Source of the DNA: Pseudomonadota bacterium
Lineage (GTDB): Bacteria > Pseudomonadota > Alphaproteobacteria > Sphingomonadales > Sphingomonadaceae
Assembly: GCA_021849075.1 (NCBI GenBank)
Contig: JAJZTH010000007.1
Span: forward strand, 58,720-122,719
DNA: 64,000 nucleotides
Direction: 5' to 3'
The notes beneath the pieces are model-generated. The model worked only from the letters and a program-made list of their open reading frames with translations. It had not been told where the DNA came from and did not search any database. Positions 35,682 through 44,552 of this stretch are shown piece by piece. The position numbers were made by a program, and so were the translations under genes. How positions within the stretch are numbered: the first letter of the stretch is position 1; each line of letters begins with the position of its first letter.

Positions 35682-36128
35682 ATGGAGCTGGTAGAAAGGC
35701 TGCTCGCGATCGAGGAGATCAAGACGCTCAAGGCGCGCTATTTCCGATTGATGGATGCGAAAGACTGGGTGGGCTTCGCCAATCTGTTCACGCCCGATGC
35801 GCTGTTCGACGTGCGCGGGGCGCTGGAGGAAAAGCCGGTCATCACGGGCGATCCGATTTACGGACCTGACGCGATTGCCGCCTATGTCCAGCGGGGCATC
35901 ACGCCGCTGACCAGCGCGCATTTTGGCCACATGCCCGAAATCGACATTGTCTCTGCGGATGAAGCCACCGGCATTTGGGCGCTGCTCGACATATTGCGCG
36001 CGCCCGATGGCGGGCCGTTCCGCATCTTCCGGGGCTATGGCCATTATCATGAGCGCTACCGCCGCACGGACGGCCAGTGGCGGATCGCCTCGATGCGGCT
36101 CACGCGACTGATGGTGGAAACGGTCTGA
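35682..36128 (+). CDS. SnoaL-like protein
   Basis: 148 residues from the ATG at 35682, preceded by AGGAGAG. LAIEEIKTLKARYFRLMDAKDW and FANLFTPDALFDV are the NTF2-like opening; HFGHMPEIDIV and GHYHERYRRTDGQWRI supply pocket residues. Together with the VOC gene 18 bases downstream it makes a two-gene unit divergent from the P450. Probably a small dehydratase, isomerase or hydroxylase; not resolvable from sequence. Confidence 0.85.
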   Translation: MELVERLLAIEEIKTLKARYFRLMDAKDWVGFANLFTPDALFDVRGALEEKPVITGDPIYGPDAIAAYVQRGITPLTSAHFGHMPEIDIVSADEATGIWALLDILRAPDGGPFRIFRGYGHYHERYRRTDGQWRIASMRLTRLMVETV

Positions 36129-36146
36129 AAAAGGAGGGAGAGGACG

Positions 36147-36689
36147 ATGACCCAGTTGATCGCCGGGCGGCCGATCCGCCAGATTGCCTATTTCGTGCCG
36201 GACGTCGAGCAGGCTGCGTTGGCGCATGTCGGGGCCTTCGGGTCTGGCCCCTATTATATTGCCGAGCATATTCCGCTCAGCCTGTGCCGCTATCGGGGCG
36301 AAGCTGCGGAACTCGACCATAGTTCCGCCTATGGCCAGTGGGGCGACATCATGGTCGAATTCGTGCAGCAGAATAATCCTGGCCCGTCCTGTTTCCACGA
36401 CCTGTTTCCGGAAGGCAGCGGACGGCAGGGCATGCATCATGTCGCCCTGATCGTGGACGATCTGAAAGCGGACATGGCCCATTTCGAAGCCGCCGGCCAT
36501 GAAGCGGCGCTTTATGCCGAAGTCGCGCCCGGCGTGGGTTTCGCCATGATGGATTGCGTGGCGACGCTGGGGCATTTCGTCGAACTGTACGAACCCACGC
36601 CGCAGTTGCTGGGCGTCTATGATCTGGTGCGATCGGCGGCGCAGGGATTTGACGGCGCCGATCCGATCCGACGCTTCACCATTGGCTAG
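36147..36689 (+). CDS. VOC (glyoxalase/dioxygenase) family protein
   Basis: A 180-residue vicinal-oxygen-chelate protein. RQIAYFVPDVEQAALAHV and GMHHVALIVDDLKADMAHFE are the two beta-alpha-beta repeats, with a possible metal His in HHVAL and Glu in FVELYEPT. Family members include epimerases, isomerases and extradiol dioxygenases. AGGAGGGAGAGG precedes the ATG. Co-transcribed with the SnoaL gene. Confidence 0.85.
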   Translation: MTQLIAGRPIRQIAYFVPDVEQAALAHVGAFGSGPYYIAEHIPLSLCRYRGEAAELDHSSAYGQWGDIMVEFVQQNNPGPSCFHDLFPEGSGRQGMHHVALIVDDLKADMAHFEAAGHEAALYAEVAPGVGFAMMDCVATLGHFVELYEPTPQLLGVYDLVRSAAQGFDGADPIRRFTIG

Positions 36690-37011
36690 CTAACCTGCTT
36701 CCCCCGCCGTCCGGGAACGGGGGGCGGGGAAGGGGGTATAGTCGCATTCCCCATATCATCAGTGACGACCCATCCTGTCCTGAATTTCGCGACAGGCTGG
36801 AAATATTCTTTGGCGAGATTTTGGCGTACGTCGCGATTATCCGCCCGACATGCCGCCCGCCTTTGCATATAGCTGGCTGCAAATCAGCTATTGCAAATCG
36901 ATTGCATCACAACTAGCCGGCATCGGGAAGGAAGGCGGACCGTGTCGATGCCAATGGGCGCGGTGCTTTCCCCGGGCCGTCCACTGGCCCTTGAACCAGG
37001 GCAGGACTATA
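36690..37011. other. 322-base intergenic region: hairpin and TGCAA dyads
   Basis: No gene is seen. A GC-rich hairpin, CTTCCCCCGCC (36698-36708) with GGCGGGGAAG (36723-36732), may end the VOC transcript. Near 36864-36906 there are repeated TTGCA/TGCAA words, including the dyad TGCAA-ATCGA-TTGCA at 36892-36906, which may be the operator of the reductase gene starting at 37012. Confidence 0.55.
36892..36906. promoter_or_regulatory. TGCAA-N5-TTGCA dyad upstream of the PepSY reductase
   Basis: A perfect 5-bp inverted repeat in a row of related words (CTGCAAATCAG at 36879-36889). It lies about 105 bases before the GTG start. Iron-responsive Fur-type sites in alphaproteobacteria can look like this, which would suit a membrane ferric reductase, but the assignment is only a suggestion. 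Confidence 0.35.
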
Positions 37012-39489
37012 GTGACACGTCGCGTTTTCTTCCAGATTCATTGGTTCCTCGGGATTACCGCCGGCCTTGTGCTGGCGGTCATGGGCGTCACTGGCGCCAT
37101 GCTCAGCTTCGAAGACGAAATCATGGCGGCGATCAGCCCCGGGATCGTCACGCTGACGCCCGGCACTGCCGCGCCGCTTGCCCCCGATGCGATCATCGCC
37201 CGCGCCTCGGCACAGCGCGACGGGCTGCGCGTCGCTTCGTTAACGGTCGAGCATGATCCCGCACGTGCCTGGCGCGTCCAGTTCGACCCCGTAAAGGGCA
37301 AGGGGCGGCGCGGCGAGCGCAGCTATGTCGATCCGCGCGACGGCCGCCTGCTTGGCGCGGCGAATGGGTCGGGTTTCTTCCGCACGGTTACGGACCTGCA
37401 TCGCTGGCTCGCGCTGCCCGGCGGTGGCAATGGTATCGGCCGTCAGATCACCGCCTTCTCCGCCATCGCGCTGATCTTTTTTGCCCTGTCTGGCCTCTAT
37501 CTGCGCTGGCCGCGCCGCGCGCTCGACTGGCGCGCCTGGCTGGTGCTCGATCTGCGCAAAAGTGGCCGCAATCTCTATCGCGCGCTCCATGCCGTCATTG
37601 GCGGATGGATCGTCCTCTTCTATCTGCTCAGCGCAACGACTGGCCTGTGGTGGTCCTATGACTGGTATCGGCAGGGCGTGCTCTACACGCTGACCGGTAA
37701 GACCAGCCGGAGCGAAGAGCCGCGCGGCGAGCGGGATGGCCGCGGGAAAAAGCCCGCCATTACTCCCTCGCTGGCGCGGGCATGGCCGGCGCTGACACAG
37801 GCTACCGGCGGCCATTTCGAATCCGTCACCATCAACCTGCCCAAAGCGCCAGGGCCGGTCGGTTTCCGCGTGCTGCTGCCCGATGCCCGGCATGAGCGGA
37901 TGACCGACATGGTCGATATCGACCCGGAGAACGGCCGCGTGCTCAAGGTTACACGCTATGCCGACAAAAGCGTGGGCGAAGTCATCACCACCAGCATGCT
38001 GGAAGTGCATCGCGGCGCAATTTTCGGCATGCCCGGTCGCTTGTTCCTTTTCGTCACCAGCCTGACGATGCCGCTGTTCACCATCACCGGCTTTCTGCTC
38101 TATTTCGCGCGTCGTCGGCGCAAGCGGCCGATCGACGATCTGCCCGTTGAAACCGCGGCCACGGCTGGCGCGTCCGACCTGCTGGTCGCCTATGCCAGTC
38201 AGACCGGCGGGGCGGAACGGCTGGCGCGGCAAACGGCGGCGGCGCTGGGCACCAGTCGGATATTGCCGCTGGCGTCGGTCGATACCGATCAACTGGCGCA
38301 GGTCGATCGTGCGTTGTTCGTGATCAGCACCTATGGCGAAGGCGAACCGCCCGATCGCGTGCGCCGCTACGCGCGGCAAGACATGGCGCAACCGCCCGCC
38401 GCCGGGCATCTCCATTATGCGGTGTTGGCGCTGGGCGACCGGGAATATACGGATTTCTGCGCCTTCGGTCATCAGGTCGACCATTGGCTCCATGCCGGCG
38501 GTGGTCAGCGCCTGTTCGACATGATCGAGGTGGATGGAGAGGATGCCGACGCCCATCGCCAGTGGCAGCAGCAACTGGCCGCGCTGGGCGCTCGACCTGA
38601 TACCCCCGACTGGGCGCCCGCCGACTATGCCAAATGGCGACTGGTGGATCGCCGCTTGCTCAATCCGGGCAGCGCTGGCGGCCCGGCTTATCTGGTCGCG
38701 CTGGAACCGAGCGATGGCGTAACGCCAGACTGGGAAGCGGGCGACATTGCCGAAATTCTACCGCGCAACGATCCGCAGCGCGTCGCCGCTCTGTGCACGC
38801 GCCATGGCCAGACGGTCGACGTTGAACAACTGGCGACCTCTATACTGCCTTCCGATGACAATGCCGCGCTCGCTGATTTGCGTCCGCTGCCACATCGTGA
38901 ATATTCGGTCGCCTCGATCGCGTCGGATGGACGCATCGAGTTGTTGGTGCGTCAGGTGCGACGGGACGATGGCTGGCTGGGCCTGGGATCGGGCTGGCTG
39001 ACGCGCCATGCGCCGATCGGCAGCGAGATCGATCTGCGCGTTCATGCCAATCCCGGATTCCATGCGCCGACAGGCGATCCGCGCCTGATCCTGATCGGCA
39101 ATGGCACGGGTCTGGCCGGGCTGCGTGGCCATCTGCGGCAGGCGGCGGCGCGTGGTGTGGGCGGCCACTGGCTGTTTCTGGGCGAACGCAACGCCGCCCA
39201 TGACAGTTTTCTTGACGATGAACTTAACCAGATGCTGGCTGATGGCACGCTCAGCCATCTTGATCGCGCCTTTTCCCGCGACTCTGCCTGCGGCCGCTAT
39301 GTCCAGCATCTGGTGGAAGCGCAGGCCAAGACGGTGCGGCTCTGGGTGGAGGAGGGCGCCGCCATCCTCGTCTGCGGCAGTCTGGAAGGGATGGCCCCGG
39401 CGGTCGATGCAGCGTTGCGCGCCGCGCTGGGCGACGATCGGCTGGAGGCGATGGCGGAAGCGGGTCTTTACCGCCGCGACATCTATTGA
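37012..39489 (+). CDS. PepSY membrane protein fused to flavodoxin/NADPH-flavin reductase
   Basis: 825 residues from a GTG at 37012 with AGGA 5 bases upstream. Residues about 1-375 are a PepSY-associated membrane part with four helices (FLGITAGLVLAVMGVTGAML; ITAFSAIALIFFALSGLYL; LHAVIGGWIVLFYLLSATTG; LFLFVTSLTMPLFTITGFLL). A flavodoxin domain follows (LLVAYASQTGGAERLARQTA, about 395-414), then a FAD/NADPH reductase part (LILIGNGTGLAGLRGHL). The whole resembles sulfite-reductase flavoprotein-like membrane reductases, thought to reduce ferric siderophores from NADPH. It stands alone, with its own promoter region. Confidence 0.9.
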   Translation: MTRRVFFQIHWFLGITAGLVLAVMGVTGAMLSFEDEIMAAISPGIVTLTPGTAAPLAPDAIIARASAQRDGLRVASLTVEHDPARAWRVQFDPVKGKGRRGERSYVDPRDGRLLGAANGSGFFRTVTDLHRWLALPGGGNGIGRQITAFSAIALIFFALSGLYLRWPRRALDWRAWLVLDLRKSGRNLYRALHAVIGGWIVLFYLLSATTGLWWSYDWYRQGVLYTLTGKTSRSEEPRGERDGRGKKPAITPSLARAWPALTQATGGHFESVTINLPKAPGPVGFRVLLPDARHERMTDMVDIDPENGRVLKVTRYADKSVGEVITTSMLEVHRGAIFGMPGRLFLFVTSLTMPLFTITGFLLYFARRRRKRPIDDLPVETAATAGASDLLVAYASQTGGAERLARQTAAALGTSRILPLASVDTDQLAQVDRALFVISTYGEGEPPDRVRRYARQDMAQPPAAGHLHYAVLALGDREYTDFCAFGHQVDHWLHAGGGQRLFDMIEVDGEDADAHRQWQQQLAALGARPDTPDWAPADYAKWRLVDRRLLNPGSAGGPAYLVALEPSDGVTPDWEAGDIAEILPRNDPQRVAALCTRHGQTVDVEQLATSILPSDDNAALADLRPLPHREYSVASIASDGRIELLVRQVRRDDGWLGLGSGWLTRHAPIGSEIDLRVHANPGFHAPTGDPRLILIGNGTGLAGLRGHLRQAAARGVGGHWLFLGERNAAHDSFLDDELNQMLADGTLSHLDRAFSRDSACGRYVQHLVEAQAKTVRLWVEEGAAILVCGSLEGMAPAVDAALRAALGDDRLEAMAEAGLYRRDIY

Positions 39490-39545
39490 CCCGGCGGCTC
39501 CGTTTGGGGCCGCTTAGACTTTGATGACTTTACTTTGACCCAAGA

Positions 39546-39616
39546 CGTCCTTGCGAACGGAGCGAAGCAATCCATGGGGAACGCCTGTTGATTGCTTCTC
39601 TCTGTTCGCAAGGACG
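39546..39616. repeat. long hairpin repeat after the reductase gene
   Basis: CGTCCTTGCGAACGGAGCGA and AGCAATC on the left pair with GATTGCTT and CTGTTCGCAAGGACG on the right, giving an imperfect stem of about 27 bp around a short loop. This is another extragenic hairpin type, here between two convergent genes. The rest of 39490-39748 shows no gene. Confidence 0.75.
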
Positions 39617-39748
39617 ATATGGTGACATCGATCCACCGATCATAGATCGATAATAAAGATTATGTTAAACACGCCCGCATATCACGCATATGCCCACAAC
39701 CGTCTCACTCGCTGTCTCACACTCAATCCTCCCGGATCAGGCTATGCT

Positions 39749-40879
39749 TCACAGCAGGATCGATCGGTCCACCTCCGCGACGGACTTAGCGCCGCTCAAC
39801 GCCATCGAAACCTTCATGCCTTGTGCGATCCGGTCGAGCAGATCATTCACGCCCATTTCTCCTCTGGCCGCCAGCGCATAGATATAGGCCCGCCCCAACA
39901 ACACCGCCCTGGCGCCCAGCGCCAGCATGCGCACGACATCAAGCCCTGTCCGAACCCCGCCATCGACCAGTACGGCCAGATCATCCCCTACGGCATCGAC
40001 GATAGCCGGTAGAGCGCGGGCCGTGGACGCCGCGCCATCAAGCTGGCGTCCACCATGATTGGACACGATGATCCCGTCCGCGCCGAAACGCACCGCGTCT
40101 CTTGCATCCTCGGGATCGAGTATGCCCTTCACGATCATCTCCCCTTTCCATGCGTCCCTGATCCATTCGAGGTCGGACCAGGTGATGGACGGATCGAAAT
40201 TGGCGCCCAGCCAGCCGATATAGTCGGCCAGATCGGTCGGCTTGCCGCGATAGGCCGAAACATTGCCCAGATCGTGGGGTCGTCCCATCAACCCGACGTC
40301 CCACGCCCAGCCGGGTCGTCCGACCGCCTGGAGCATTCGGCGCAAGGGCGCATATGGGCCGCTCATGCCCGAATGCGCGTCGCGATAGCGCGCGCCGGGC
40401 AACGGCATGTCGACCGTGAAGACCAGCTTGGTGACGCCCAGCGCCTGCGCCCGCTCCAGCGCATGGCGCATGAAGCCCCGGTCCTTGAGTACATAGAGCT
40501 GGAACCAGATTGGCTGCCCTGCAGCCTCGATCACTGCGTCCAGCGGACAGACGCTGACGGTGGAGAGGATGTAGGGAATGCCTGCTCGGCGCGCCGCCCG
40601 CGCCACCTGCAATTCGCCGCGCCGGCGCATCATGCCGCCCAGCCCGATCGGGGCCAGCAGCAGCGGCATGGCCATCGCCTCGCCGAACAACGTCGTGTTC
40701 AGGCTAAGCGCCGATACGTCGCGCAACACCCGCTGCCGCAAGCCGATGCCAGCCAGATCGGTCCGATTGGCGGCTAGCGTCTCTTCGCCAAACGCACCCC
40801 CGTCGACATAGTCGAACAGGAAGCGCGGCAATCGCCGACGCGCCGCCTCGCGATAGTCGAGCGGGGAGGAAATGATCAT
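39749..40879 (-). CDS. FMN-dependent alpha-hydroxyacid dehydrogenase
   Basis: A 376-residue TIM-barrel flavoenzyme of the L-lactate/glycolate/mandelate dehydrogenase family. [17 protein letters not shown], the FMN lysine region [14 protein letters not shown], the active-site [11 protein letters not shown] and the phosphate-binding [20 protein letters not shown] are present. It oxidises an (S)-2-hydroxy acid to a 2-keto acid. It is the last gene of the nine-gene operon, and its ATG overlaps the end of the kinase frame (ATGA at 40876-40879). A role in turning a lactate-like product into pyruvate is inferred. Confidence 0.93.
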   Translation of the reverse strand: MIISSPLDYREAARRRLPRFLFDYVDGGAFGEETLAANRTDLAGIGLRQRVLRDVSALSLNTTLFGEAMAMPLLLAPIGLGGMMRRRGELQVARAARRAGIPYILSTVSVCPLDAVIEAAGQPIWFQLYVLKDRGFMRHALERAQALGVTKLVFTVDMPLPGARYRDAHSGMSGPYAPLRRMLQAVGRPGWAWDVGLMGRPHDLGNVSAYRGKPTDLADYIGWLGANFDPSITWSDLEWIRDAWKGEMIVKGILDPEDARDAVRFGADGIIVSNHGGRQLDGAASTARALPAIVDAVGDDLAVLVDGGVRTGLDVVRMLALGARAVLLGRAYIYALAARGEMGVNDLLDRIAQGMKVSMALSGAKSVAEVDRSILL

Positions 40880-41690
40880 CGGGCAATCCTCAACTGGCGA
40901 TCCTTGTCGATGGACAGGATCAAGTCGGCATGGCCGGGCATGTCGGTCAGAATATGCCGGGTCAGCCGCTCATAATGCTGGACGAAACGGTCGAGCTGGT
41001 CAGCGTCCATCGCTCGACTGGCGCGATCGCCCTGTTCGGCGCGCAAGGCATCCTCTTGCTGGCCGCGCCATTTGCGCACCACCGAAAAGTCCGGGGCGGC
41101 CAACAGGATGAGACGGTCGATCCGGCCAAAAAGTTCGGCATAGGGACCTCGCAACTGCCGATTGACATGGTCACGCCATATCTGCGCGGCGTCTTCCTCT
41201 CGCTCCAGCACATTGACGGGCGCCTCAATATCCTCTGCGCCTGCGGTCGCGCCCCGACGCACCAGCCTTCGAAAATCAGCAGGTCGATCGCAGCTGGCAG
41301 TAGAACACCCTTCTTCGCAGGCTCATCCCGCCCCTTGTCGAAGCGTGGCAATGTCGTCGGTTCGCCTGCCTTAACGGCCTGCAAAATGGCGATGCCGCGT
41401 GCCACGTCATGGGTTCCTGGGACGCCGCGGGTGCGCAATAGCGGATGTATATCGCGCGCCAGTCGGGTACGTTCTTCGCCATCCAGATATAAGTCATCCA
41501 GCGACAGGACAGCCGTGGTTCGGCCATCGGCTTCCATCACTCGCTGCAATCCGGCGGCCAGAGTCGACTTGCCCGATCCCTGCGCGCCGCACAGGCCCAG
41601 GATCAAAGGTCCATCGACCGTCGCCAACCAGCCGCGCGTCGCTGCTGCAATGCGTTCAAGCGACGGGGTCAAGCAGAGGCTCTCCGGCAA
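40876..41690 (-). pseudogene. D-glycerate 3-kinase-like P-loop kinase, frameshifted
   Basis: Two frames together make one kinase. Frame A (from 41690) holds LGLCGAQGSGKSTLA (P-loop), the conserved LSLDDLYLD and LLIFEGWCVGARPQ. Frame B takes over near 41245 and holds EDIEAPVNVLEREEDAAQIW and onward to the stop at 40876, the normal C-terminal half. Returning to frame B needs one base back, so one base has been lost (or two gained) near 41240-41250. No slippery heptamer is visible for programmed shifting. Either a real inactivation or a sequence error. The intact kinase would make 3-phosphoglycerate from glycerate. Confidence 0.82.
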
Positions 41691-42615
41691 AGAAGCGGTC
41701 GAGATTGTCAGCCACTTTCATGCCCATGGCAGTGCGCGCTTCGATCGTCGCGCTGCCCAGATGCGGCAACAGCACCACATTGGGCAGGCCGATCAGAGCG
41801 GCATTAACCTGTGGTTCGGCTTCGAAAACGTCCAGCCCTGCCGCCGCGATCCGCCGTTCAGAGAGAGCCTGCGCCAGTGCGGCTTCATCGATAAGCGATC
41901 CTCGCCCGGTATTCACCAGTACGGCATGACCCGGCATCCGCGCCAGCAGAGCCGCATCAACCATATGCCGCGTCTGCGCGCCCCCGGGGGCATGCAGGGA
42001 CAACACATCCGCCTGCTCGGCCAAGGCGCCAAGCTCAGCGAAATAAGCGCTGGCGGGCATGTCAGCAGCCGGACGCCGGCTATGATAGGCGATCCGCATG
42101 CCGAAGGCTTGCGCCCGCTGCGCTACCGCGCGCGCGATCCGGCCAAAACCGACCAGTCCCAGCAATTTGCCGCTGAGCGATTGACCCAGCAAATGAGTCG
42201 GCCGCCAGCCATTCCATCCGCCAGCGCGCAGTTCGCGTTCGCCCTCTCCCGCCCGCCGCATCGCCATTAGTATCAGGGTCAGCGCGATGTCCGCCGTCGC
42301 TTCGGTCAGCACATCTGGCGTGTTGGTAACGGCCAGCCCAGCCTCCCGCGCGGCGGTCATGTCGATATGCTCATAGCCCGCGCCATAATTGGCGACGATG
42401 CGCGCGCGCCGGCCTTCCGCCAGCAATATCTCGCGCGTCACCCGATCGGTTACGGTCGGGCAGAGCGCGTCATGATCGCGCATCGCCTGCGCCAACGTCG
42501 CAGCATCCATTGGCTGATCGGCTTCATTAAAGGTCACATCATAGGATGCTGTAAGGCGCCGTTCGACCGTCTCAGGCCAGCGGCGCGTCAGCAGGATGCG
42601 GGGGCGGACACTCAC
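41656..42615 (-). CDS. D-2-hydroxyacid dehydrogenase (glyoxylate/hydroxypyruvate reductase-like)
   Basis: 319 residues from a GTG at 42615 that overlaps the stop of the preceding gene (GTGA); longer frames run into it. NAD motif GLVGFGRIARAVAQ, substrate Arg in VNTGRGSLIDE, catalytic His in LLPHLGSATIE. It reduces hydroxypyruvate or glyoxylate to D-glycerate or glycolate, which fits the kinase that follows. Its 3' end overlaps the kinase start by 35 bases. Confidence 0.93.
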   Translation of the reverse strand: MSVRPRILLTRRWPETVERRLTASYDVTFNEADQPMDAATLAQAMRDHDALCPTVTDRVTREILLAEGRRARIVANYGAGYEHIDMTAAREAGLAVTNTPDVLTEATADIALTLILMAMRRAGEGERELRAGGWNGWRPTHLLGQSLSGKLLGLVGFGRIARAVAQRAQAFGMRIAYHSRRPAADMPASAYFAELGALAEQADVLSLHAPGGAQTRHMVDAALLARMPGHAVLVNTGRGSLIDEAALAQALSERRIAAAGLDVFEAEPQVNAALIGLPNVVLLPHLGSATIEARTAMGMKVADNLDRFFAGEPLLDPVA

Positions 42616-43778
42616 AGCAGTCCCCGCACGGCAAGATTGCGCATCAGGGCGCCGACGCCAAAGGTCCATGGTTCGATGCGGTCGGTCGCCGTCACCCAAT
42701 TCACCAAAGTACCCAATTCCTTGCAACCGATCCGCACTTCGTCTCCTTCCGCATGGGTAAAGCCCCGCCCCGGCTCACCCCGATCCTGTGTCGGCGCGAA
42801 CAAGGTGCCAAGATAGAGGATGAGGCCGTCTGGATAGCAGTGATGCGCGTTTACAGCCTGCGCAGCAAGCTCAGCGGGCGCGCGGCTGATTTCCGCCATG
42901 GCCGATCGTCCCTCCATCATGAAGCCATCGCGGCCACGGACATGGAGCGTCACGGTGATGCGCTCCACCGCCGCAAGATCGAAGCGATCGTCGAACAGCC
43001 GGACAAAGGGACCGACAGCCGCCGCGCCGAGATTATCCTTGGCTTTGCCCAGCAGCAATGCCGATCGCCCCTCGACATCCCGCAGATTGACGTCATTGCC
43101 CAGCGTCGCGCCGACGATCCGTCCATCGGATGCGATCACCAGCACCACTTCGGGTTCGGGATTGTTCCACACGGATGCGGGATGGACGCCGATGGCACTG
43201 CCCGCGCCGACTGTCGCCATTGGCTGCGCCTTGGTGAATATCTCTGCATCCGGGCCGATGCCGACTTCCAGATACTGGCTCCACGCTCCCGCATCGATCA
43301 GCGCCTGCTTGAGCTGTGCCGCCGCATCCGATCCGGGCCGCAGGTCGCGCAGATTGTCGCCAACTAACGCGCGCACCTGATCCCGGATCCGGCCGGCCGC
43401 GTCCGGATTACCGCGGGCTTTCTCTTCGATCACCCGTTCCAGCATCGATGTGACGAAAGTAACGCCTGCGGCCTTCACCGCTTGAAGATCGATCGGCGAC
43501 AGCAGCCAGGGTCGCGTCGTTTCGCGTCGGTCTGGCGGCGTATTGGCAAGGATATCGGCAAGACAGCCGGCATCTTCTCCCTTCGCCGTGCGCAGCGCCC
43601 GCATGGCATCAGCCGCTTCGCACAGATCTCGCGCAGTCGGGTAGGCGGCGGATATATCGGTAAGTCGGTCGCCATCCACCCGCACCAGTGATGGACCGGC
43701 TCGATCGGGGCGCCAGATGCGACCGAACAACGATGCTGAAGGATCGGTGGGCAATATGGCGGCAGGGGTCATGTCCAT
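42612..43778 (-). CDS. FAH-family 2-keto-3-deoxy-acid dehydratase, XylX-like
   Basis: A 388-residue protein of the fumarylacetoacetate-hydrolase fold. Segments such as TFVTSMLERVIEEKARGNPD, SQYLEVGIGPDAEIFTK, WNNPEPEVVLV, GNDVNLRDVEGRSALLLGKA and KELGTLVN are those of the long FAH subgroup. As I recall, that subgroup includes Caulobacter XylX, the 2-keto-3-deoxy-pentonate dehydratase. The metal ligands fall in EPE and the GND segment. In the Weimberg route it gives a 2-oxo semialdehyde. Here there is no semialdehyde dehydrogenase, so the substrate may be a different sugar acid. Operon position 6 of 9. Confidence 0.88.
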   Translation of the reverse strand: MDMTPAAILPTDPSASLFGRIWRPDRAGPSLVRVDGDRLTDISAAYPTARDLCEAADAMRALRTAKGEDAGCLADILANTPPDRRETTRPWLLSPIDLQAVKAAGVTFVTSMLERVIEEKARGNPDAAGRIRDQVRALVGDNLRDLRPGSDAAAQLKQALIDAGAWSQYLEVGIGPDAEIFTKAQPMATVGAGSAIGVHPASVWNNPEPEVVLVIASDGRIVGATLGNDVNLRDVEGRSALLLGKAKDNLGAAAVGPFVRLFDDRFDLAAVERITVTLHVRGRDGFMMEGRSAMAEISRAPAELAAQAVNAHHCYPDGLILYLGTLFAPTQDRGEPGRGFTHAEGDEVRIGCKELGTLVNWVTATDRIEPWTFGVGALMRNLAVRGLL

Positions 43779-43781
43779 GGC

Positions 43782-44552
43782 TTAGCGCCGCCTGAAATCG
43801 GGAGTGCGGCGTTCGGCAAAGGCGGCTCTCCCCTCGATTGCGTCAGCCGTTGCAAAGCAGATCGCCTGCAAATCGCGCTCATATTCGATCGCCTTGTCAT
43901 AAGGCATCTGATGCGCCGCGCGCAGATTGAGCTTTGCGGTTTCGGCGGCAATCGGCGCACGATCGGCAATGGCCGCTGCGATCGCCTGTGCCCGCATCAT
44001 CAACTGGCCGGGCGGCATCACTTCGCTCACCAGCCCCCAGGCCAGCGCCTGTTCGGCACCGACCATATCGCCAGTATACAGCATCAATGCCGCGTTAGAC
44101 ATGCCGATCGAATGGGCCAGACCCACCGCCATACCGCCTCCGCCGATCCAGCCCAGCTTAATTTCCGGTGCGGCAAAGCGCGCGTTGGTCGACGCGATCC
44201 GAATGTCGCAGGCCATCGCCGTTTCCAGCCCCCCACCCAACGCATAGCCGTTGACCGCAGCGACCACCGGTTTGCGGCAGGCGCGCAGCGCATCGCAATA
44301 ATCCTGTCGGTTGCGAAAGTCCCAAGGTGTCGCATAATCATCCAGCGTGGTTATGTCGGATCCAGCGGAGAACGCCTTCTCTCCCGCGCCGGTGACGATT
44401 ACGGCGCGCACCGCATCAGACCTGTTGCATTCGCTGATCGCTGCAACCAGCGCTGCCGCCATCTCCGGCGTCATGGCATTGAGCTTTTCGGACCGGTCTA
44501 TCGTGATGGTGGCGATGCGATCGGCAATGGTAAAGCGCAGATTGGCGCTCAT
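43782..44552 (-). CDS. enoyl-CoA hydratase/isomerase
   Basis: A 256-residue crotonase. GAGEKAFSAGSDITTLDDY and AAVNGYALGGGLETAMACDI are the two oxyanion-hole segments, and IKLGWIGGGGMAVGLAHSIG follows. Its ATG overlaps the stop of the solute-binding-like gene (44549-44552). A CoA-ester enzyme inside a sugar operon, next to a CoA-transferase, implies that a pathway acid is handled as a CoA thioester. Confidence 0.94.
   Translation of the reverse strand: MSANLRFTIADRIATITIDRSEKLNAMTPEMAAALVAAISECNRSDAVRAVIVTGAGEKAFSAGSDITTLDDYATPWDFRNRQDYCDALRACRKPVVAAVNGYALGGGLETAMACDIRIASTNARFAAPEIKLGWIGGGGMAVGLAHSIGMSNAALMLYTGDMVGAEQALAWGLVSEVMPPGQLMMRAQAIAAAIADRAPIAAETAKLNLRAAHQMPYDKAIEYERDLQAICFATADAIEGRAAFAERRTPDFRRR

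Noticed and set aside
41236..41256. Programmed -1 frameshifting in the glycerate kinase
   Set aside because: No X-XXY-YYZ slippery heptamer or downstream hairpin is visible at the switch point.
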